This document shows positions 6,239 through 8,618 of a stretch of DNA of 8,618 nucleotides, in pieces. A model generated the notes under the pieces. That model was not told the DNA's origin. It made no database searches and saw nothing but the letters and a program-made list of their open reading frames with translations. Numbering within the stretch: position 1 is the stretch's first letter; each line of letters starts with the position of its first letter. Source of the DNA: Woeseiaceae bacterium (GTDB lineage: Bacteria; Pseudomonadota; Gammaproteobacteria; Steroidobacterales; Woeseiaceae); contig WTCH01000013.1 of the NCBI GenBank assembly GCA_013138675.1, forward strand, positions 1-8,618, in the 5' to 3' direction. A program made the translations under genes and the position numbers.

Positions 6239-6781
6239 ATGGATGTAAAAACAGTTTGTCTCGGAATGCTGACCGACGGCGAAGCCTCAGGCTACGACCT
6301 TAAGAAGGCATTTGAATCCTCATTCGGCCACTGCTTCGCAGCGGGTTACGGCTCCATTTACCCGGCACTCGCGTCGCTCGCTGAGTGCGGATGTGTCAGC
6401 TGCGAGGAAATCCCCCAGGACGGCAAGCCGGACCGTAAGGTCTACCGCATCACAGAAAAGGGCTGGGAACAGTTACTTGTAGAACTCGACGACCCGGCGC
6501 CCAGCCACAAAGTACGCTCCGAGTTCCTGGCAACGATGGCTTTTGCGCATTTGATGACACCTGCGCAGGTACAGACAGTCCTCGACAGCCGCATCAGGGA
6601 TGCCGAAGAAAACCTGCAATATATCGATGAATTCGAGAACTGCTGCGATCGCGACTGGCCTGCGGGCGTTCGTTTCACGCTTGGCTTTGGCCGCGCCATG
6701 TTGCATGCAATGAAAACTTACGTTGAAGAGAACCGGGACATGTTTGAGAGCGACGAGACACAGAAAACGGTAGCACGATGA
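6239..6781 (+). CDS. PadR-family transcriptional regulator
   Basis: This 180-residue PadR regulator has an N-terminal winged helix (about 4-82) with the hallmarks MDVKTVCLGML, EASGYDLKKAFE, GYGSIYPALASL (residues 36-47, recognition helix region) and the wing DGKPDRKVYRITEKG (61-75). A helical C-terminal dimerisation/ligand domain of the Vir_act_alpha_C type (about 92-165) follows. PadR proteins usually repress efflux or phenolic-stress genes until a small lipophilic or planar ligand binds. Residues 50-55 read CGCVSC, an unusual cysteine cluster between the recognition helix and the wing; seven cysteines occur in all. The ATG at 6239 begins exactly at the conserved MDVKT, but no strong ribosome site precedes it (GAG at 6227-6229 only). 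Its stop overlaps the adaptor ATG by four bases (ATGA), so regulator and pump are made from one mRNA. Confidence 0.94.
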   Translation: MDVKTVCLGMLTDGEASGYDLKKAFESSFGHCFAAGYGSIYPALASLAECGCVSCEEIPQDGKPDRKVYRITEKGWEQLLVELDDPAPSHKVRSEFLATMAFAHLMTPAQVQTVLDSRIRDAEENLQYIDEFENCCDRDWPAGVRFTLGFGRAMLHAMKTYVEENRDMFESDETQKTVAR

Positions 6782-7911
6782 ATAGCGAATTCCTGGCGAG
6801 GCACCGGTCCTGGTTCTATTCGGGTGGAATCGCCGTCCTCATCATGGTCTGGCTCGTCTCGGGGTCGTTCGGCAACGACGAGGCACCGGCAGACGATGCC
6901 CATGCAAATGCAAATAGTGTCGCCGCACCGCAAAGCAAAGTACGCGTGCGTACTCAAACGGCGGAAGAAATCGTGCGCACGATTGTCGTCAATGGCAAAA
7001 CCGCGCCTGCGCGTAGTGTCGAGTTGTCGGCTGAAACTGATGGTCGAGTTGAATTCATTGGCGCCGAACGAGGCGCAAGCGTTGAGCGTGGCGGCACTAT
7101 CGTCAAGCTGGACGAACGTGATCGAAGCGCCCGTCTCGCGCAGGCGCACGCCACCGTCAAACAACGTGAAGTCGAATACGAAGGTCGTCTGAAGCTGCAA
7201 TCCGCGAGTTACGTTTCGGAGGCGCAGCTGCAGGAAGCGATCGCACAGCTCGAAGCCGCGAAAACAGAGCAGCGTCGTGCCGAGCTGGACCTCGAATATA
7301 TGACCGTACGCGCACCGTTCGATGGCGCCTTGCAATCGCGGGTCGTCGAGATTGGTGACTTCCTCAAGAGAGGCGACCCCATTGCTACGTTCGTCGATAA
7401 TCGAACGATTATTGTCGCAGCCAATGTTTCCGAGTTTGATGCACGGCACGTAGCCGTCGGTGAATCGGCTGAGGCACGCCTGGCAACCGGCGAACAGGTT
7501 CGCGGAACGATTCGTTATGTCGCACCGGTCGCCGATGAATCCACACGTACCTTTGCGGTCGAACTCGAAATCGACAACCAGCGTGGTCAGCTGCGTGTCG
7601 GTGGTACGGCCGAGTTGTTCATCCCGGCGGAAGCTGTTTACGCCCATCGAGTGTCGCCGTCGCTGCTGACACTCGACGATGCGGGCAATGTCGGCATCAA
7701 AATCATAAATTCTGACGGTGAAGTCGAATTTATCGTCGCCGATATCGCCCTGTCGACGAGCAGTGGCGTCTGGCTCGCCGGCCTGCCCGAAACCGCAACG
7801 ATCATTACTGTGGGTCAGGGTTTCGTCAACTCAGGGGCAGTCGTGGAGGCAGTACCCGAAGGGGACATCAAAACGTCGGTCGCGATCAAGGCAGGATCCA
7901 GGGACGACTGA
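6778..7911 (+). CDS. RND efflux periplasmic adaptor (membrane fusion protein, HlyD/AcrA family)
   Basis: This 377-residue adaptor links an inner-membrane RND pump to an outer-membrane channel. An uncleaved or signal-anchor transmembrane helix covers about residues 12-31, without a lipobox Cys. A low-complexity acidic/Ala-Asn linker (33-50) follows. The lipoyl halves are at about 77-112 (SVELSAETDGRVEFIGAERG, then VKLDERDR) and 174-208 (YMTVRAPFDGALQSR, then GDFLKRGDPI). They bracket an alpha-hairpin at about 113-172 rich in Ala, Glu and Gln. The beta-barrel is at about 209-285 (RGTIRYVAPVADESTRTFAVELEI), and a membrane-proximal domain ends the protein. The short hairpin is typical of RND adaptors. 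Its ATG overlaps the padR stop and the pump gene follows three bases after its stop. Confidence 0.94.
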   Translation: MNSEFLARHRSWFYSGGIAVLIMVWLVSGSFGNDEAPADDAHANANSVAAPQSKVRVRTQTAEEIVRTIVVNGKTAPARSVELSAETDGRVEFIGAERGASVERGGTIVKLDERDRSARLAQAHATVKQREVEYEGRLKLQSASYVSEAQLQEAIAQLEAAKTEQRRAELDLEYMTVRAPFDGALQSRVVEIGDFLKRGDPIATFVDNRTIIVAANVSEFDARHVAVGESAEARLATGEQVRGTIRYVAPVADESTRTFAVELEIDNQRGQLRVGGTAELFIPAEAVYAHRVSPSLLTLDDAGNVGIKIINSDGEVEFIVADIALSTSSGVWLAGLPETATIITVGQGFVNSGAVVEAVPEGDIKTSVAIKAGSRDD

Positions 7912-7914
7912 GTC

Positions 7915-8618
7915 ATGCAGATCATCGACGCTGCAATGGCGCGCTCACGTACGGTCGTTCTTGGCCTGATCTCGATTCTGATCGCCGGCGTCATCACGTA
8001 TGTGACGATTCCCAAGGAAGCCGAGCCGGATATCGAGATTCCGATCATTTACGTGTACATCGAACACGTTGGCATTTCCCCCGAAGATGCCGAGCGACTG
8101 CTCGTGCGGCCGATGGAGCAGGAAATTCGTTCGATCGAGGGCATCAAGGAGGTGGTCGCCGAGGCCTTCGAAGGCGGCGCCAGTGTGCAGATCGAATTTG
8201 AGGCAGGCATCGACACTGACAAGGCCCTGCAGGACGTGCGCGAAAAAGTCGACATGGCCGAGTCCAAACTACCGGGCGAGTCTGAGGAGCCGACCGTCAA
8301 CGAGGTCAAGATGACCCGTTTCGATCCGATGCTCGTGCTGAATCTCGCAGGTAACGTTCCGGAGCGAACGCTAACCACGATTGCCAGGGACCTGAAAGAG
8401 GATCTCGAATCCATCGGCGGCGTTCTCGAGGTCAATCTCGTCGGCGTACGCGAAGAGCTAATGGAGGTCGTCATCGACCCGCTCGCGATGGAAAGCTACG
8501 GCCTCGACCAGGCCCAGATCGTGAGTTTTGTTTATCGCAACAACAAGCTGGTTGCGGCCGGATCGTTGCAGTCCAGTGAAGGCCGTTTCCCGGTCAAGGT
8601 ACCTGGCATATTCGAAAG
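7915..8618 (+). CDS. RND efflux transporter permease, N-terminal part (cut by window edge)
   Basis: The visible 234 residues are the start of an HAE1/AcrB-like RND pump, a proton-driven inner-membrane exporter usually about 1000-1050 residues long. The first transmembrane helix is at about 12-33, followed by IPKEAEPDIEIPIIYV. The first periplasmic porter segment contains GISPEDAERLLVRPMEQEIRSIEGIKEV, ASVQIEFEAGIDTDKALQDVREKVD and LESIGGVLEVNLVGVREE, all hallmark RND positions. This sequence type, with IPKEAEPD and LLVRPME, resembles the less-studied RND subgroup paired with single-anchor adaptors rather than the AcrB/MexB multidrug branch; the cargo cannot be deduced. ATG 7915 lies three bases after the adaptor stop, with CAGGGA (7899-7904) ten bases upstream as a modest ribosome site. 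No frameshift is seen in the visible part. Confidence 0.95.
   Translation, partial: MQIIDAAMARSRTVVLGLISILIAGVITYVTIPKEAEPDIEIPIIYVYIEHVGISPEDAERLLVRPMEQEIRSIEGIKEVVAEAFEGGASVQIEFEAGIDTDKALQDVREKVDMAESKLPGESEEPTVNEVKMTRFDPMLVLNLAGNVPERTLTTIARDLKEDLESIGGVLEVNLVGVREELMEVVIDPLAMESYGLDQAQIVSFVYRNNKLVAAGSLQSSEGRFPVKVPGIFE

Noticed and set aside
6718..7647. Long open frame of 309 codons on the minus strand
   Set aside because: It is fully antisense to the RND adaptor, which has clear domain motifs and is coupled to its neighbours. The antisense translation has no recognisable motif.

Overview
The window reads as ordinary chromosomal DNA of a Gram-negative bacterium, most likely a gammaproteobacterium. 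The grounds are an RND efflux pump with a membrane-fusion adaptor, a Tat-exported dienelactone hydrolase, a small two-CBS protein and a DDGSGS-repeat secreted protein. Coding density is high, genes overlap by 4 to 8 bases, and codons favour G/C at the third position. I cannot name the genus. I see no rRNA, tRNA, transposase, integrase or CRISPR array.

Left arm (1-4413, minus strand): five genes run leftward, so the order of transcription is from about 4413 down to 1. They are a PLP-dependent threonine/serine dehydratase-like enzyme, an exported metal-dependent amidohydrolase (ATGA overlap with the dehydratase), a small secreted protein with six DDGSGS repeats, a two-CBS-domain protein, and a Tat-exported dienelactone hydrolase that overlaps the CBS gene by 8 bases and runs off the left edge. 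The two gaps of 72 and 127 bases leave open whether this is one operon or two or three transcription units.

Centre (4414-6095): a 308-base divergent intergenic region with an A+T-rich core and a perfect small hairpin separates the leftward genes from a rightward gene for a VAO-family FAD oxidase/dehydrogenase. That enzyme lacks the usual FAD-linking histidine and carries two CxxC pairs in its flavin domain.

Right arm (6096-8618, plus strand): a PadR-family regulator, an RND periplasmic adaptor and the N-terminal third of an RND inner-membrane pump form a tight operon (4-base overlap, then a 3-base gap). Upstream of padR there is a recognisable extended -10 promoter. It is embraced by a perfect 8-bp inverted repeat, which is the best candidate for the PadR operator. 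The likely logic is a self-regulated efflux system in which ligand binding to PadR releases the promoter. An outer-membrane channel gene is not in the window and may lie downstream or elsewhere.

I did not find a clearly new multi-gene system. The items most worth following up are the PadR operator with the Cys-rich PadR DNA-binding domain, the double-CxxC flavoenzyme, and the DDGSGS-repeat secreted protein.
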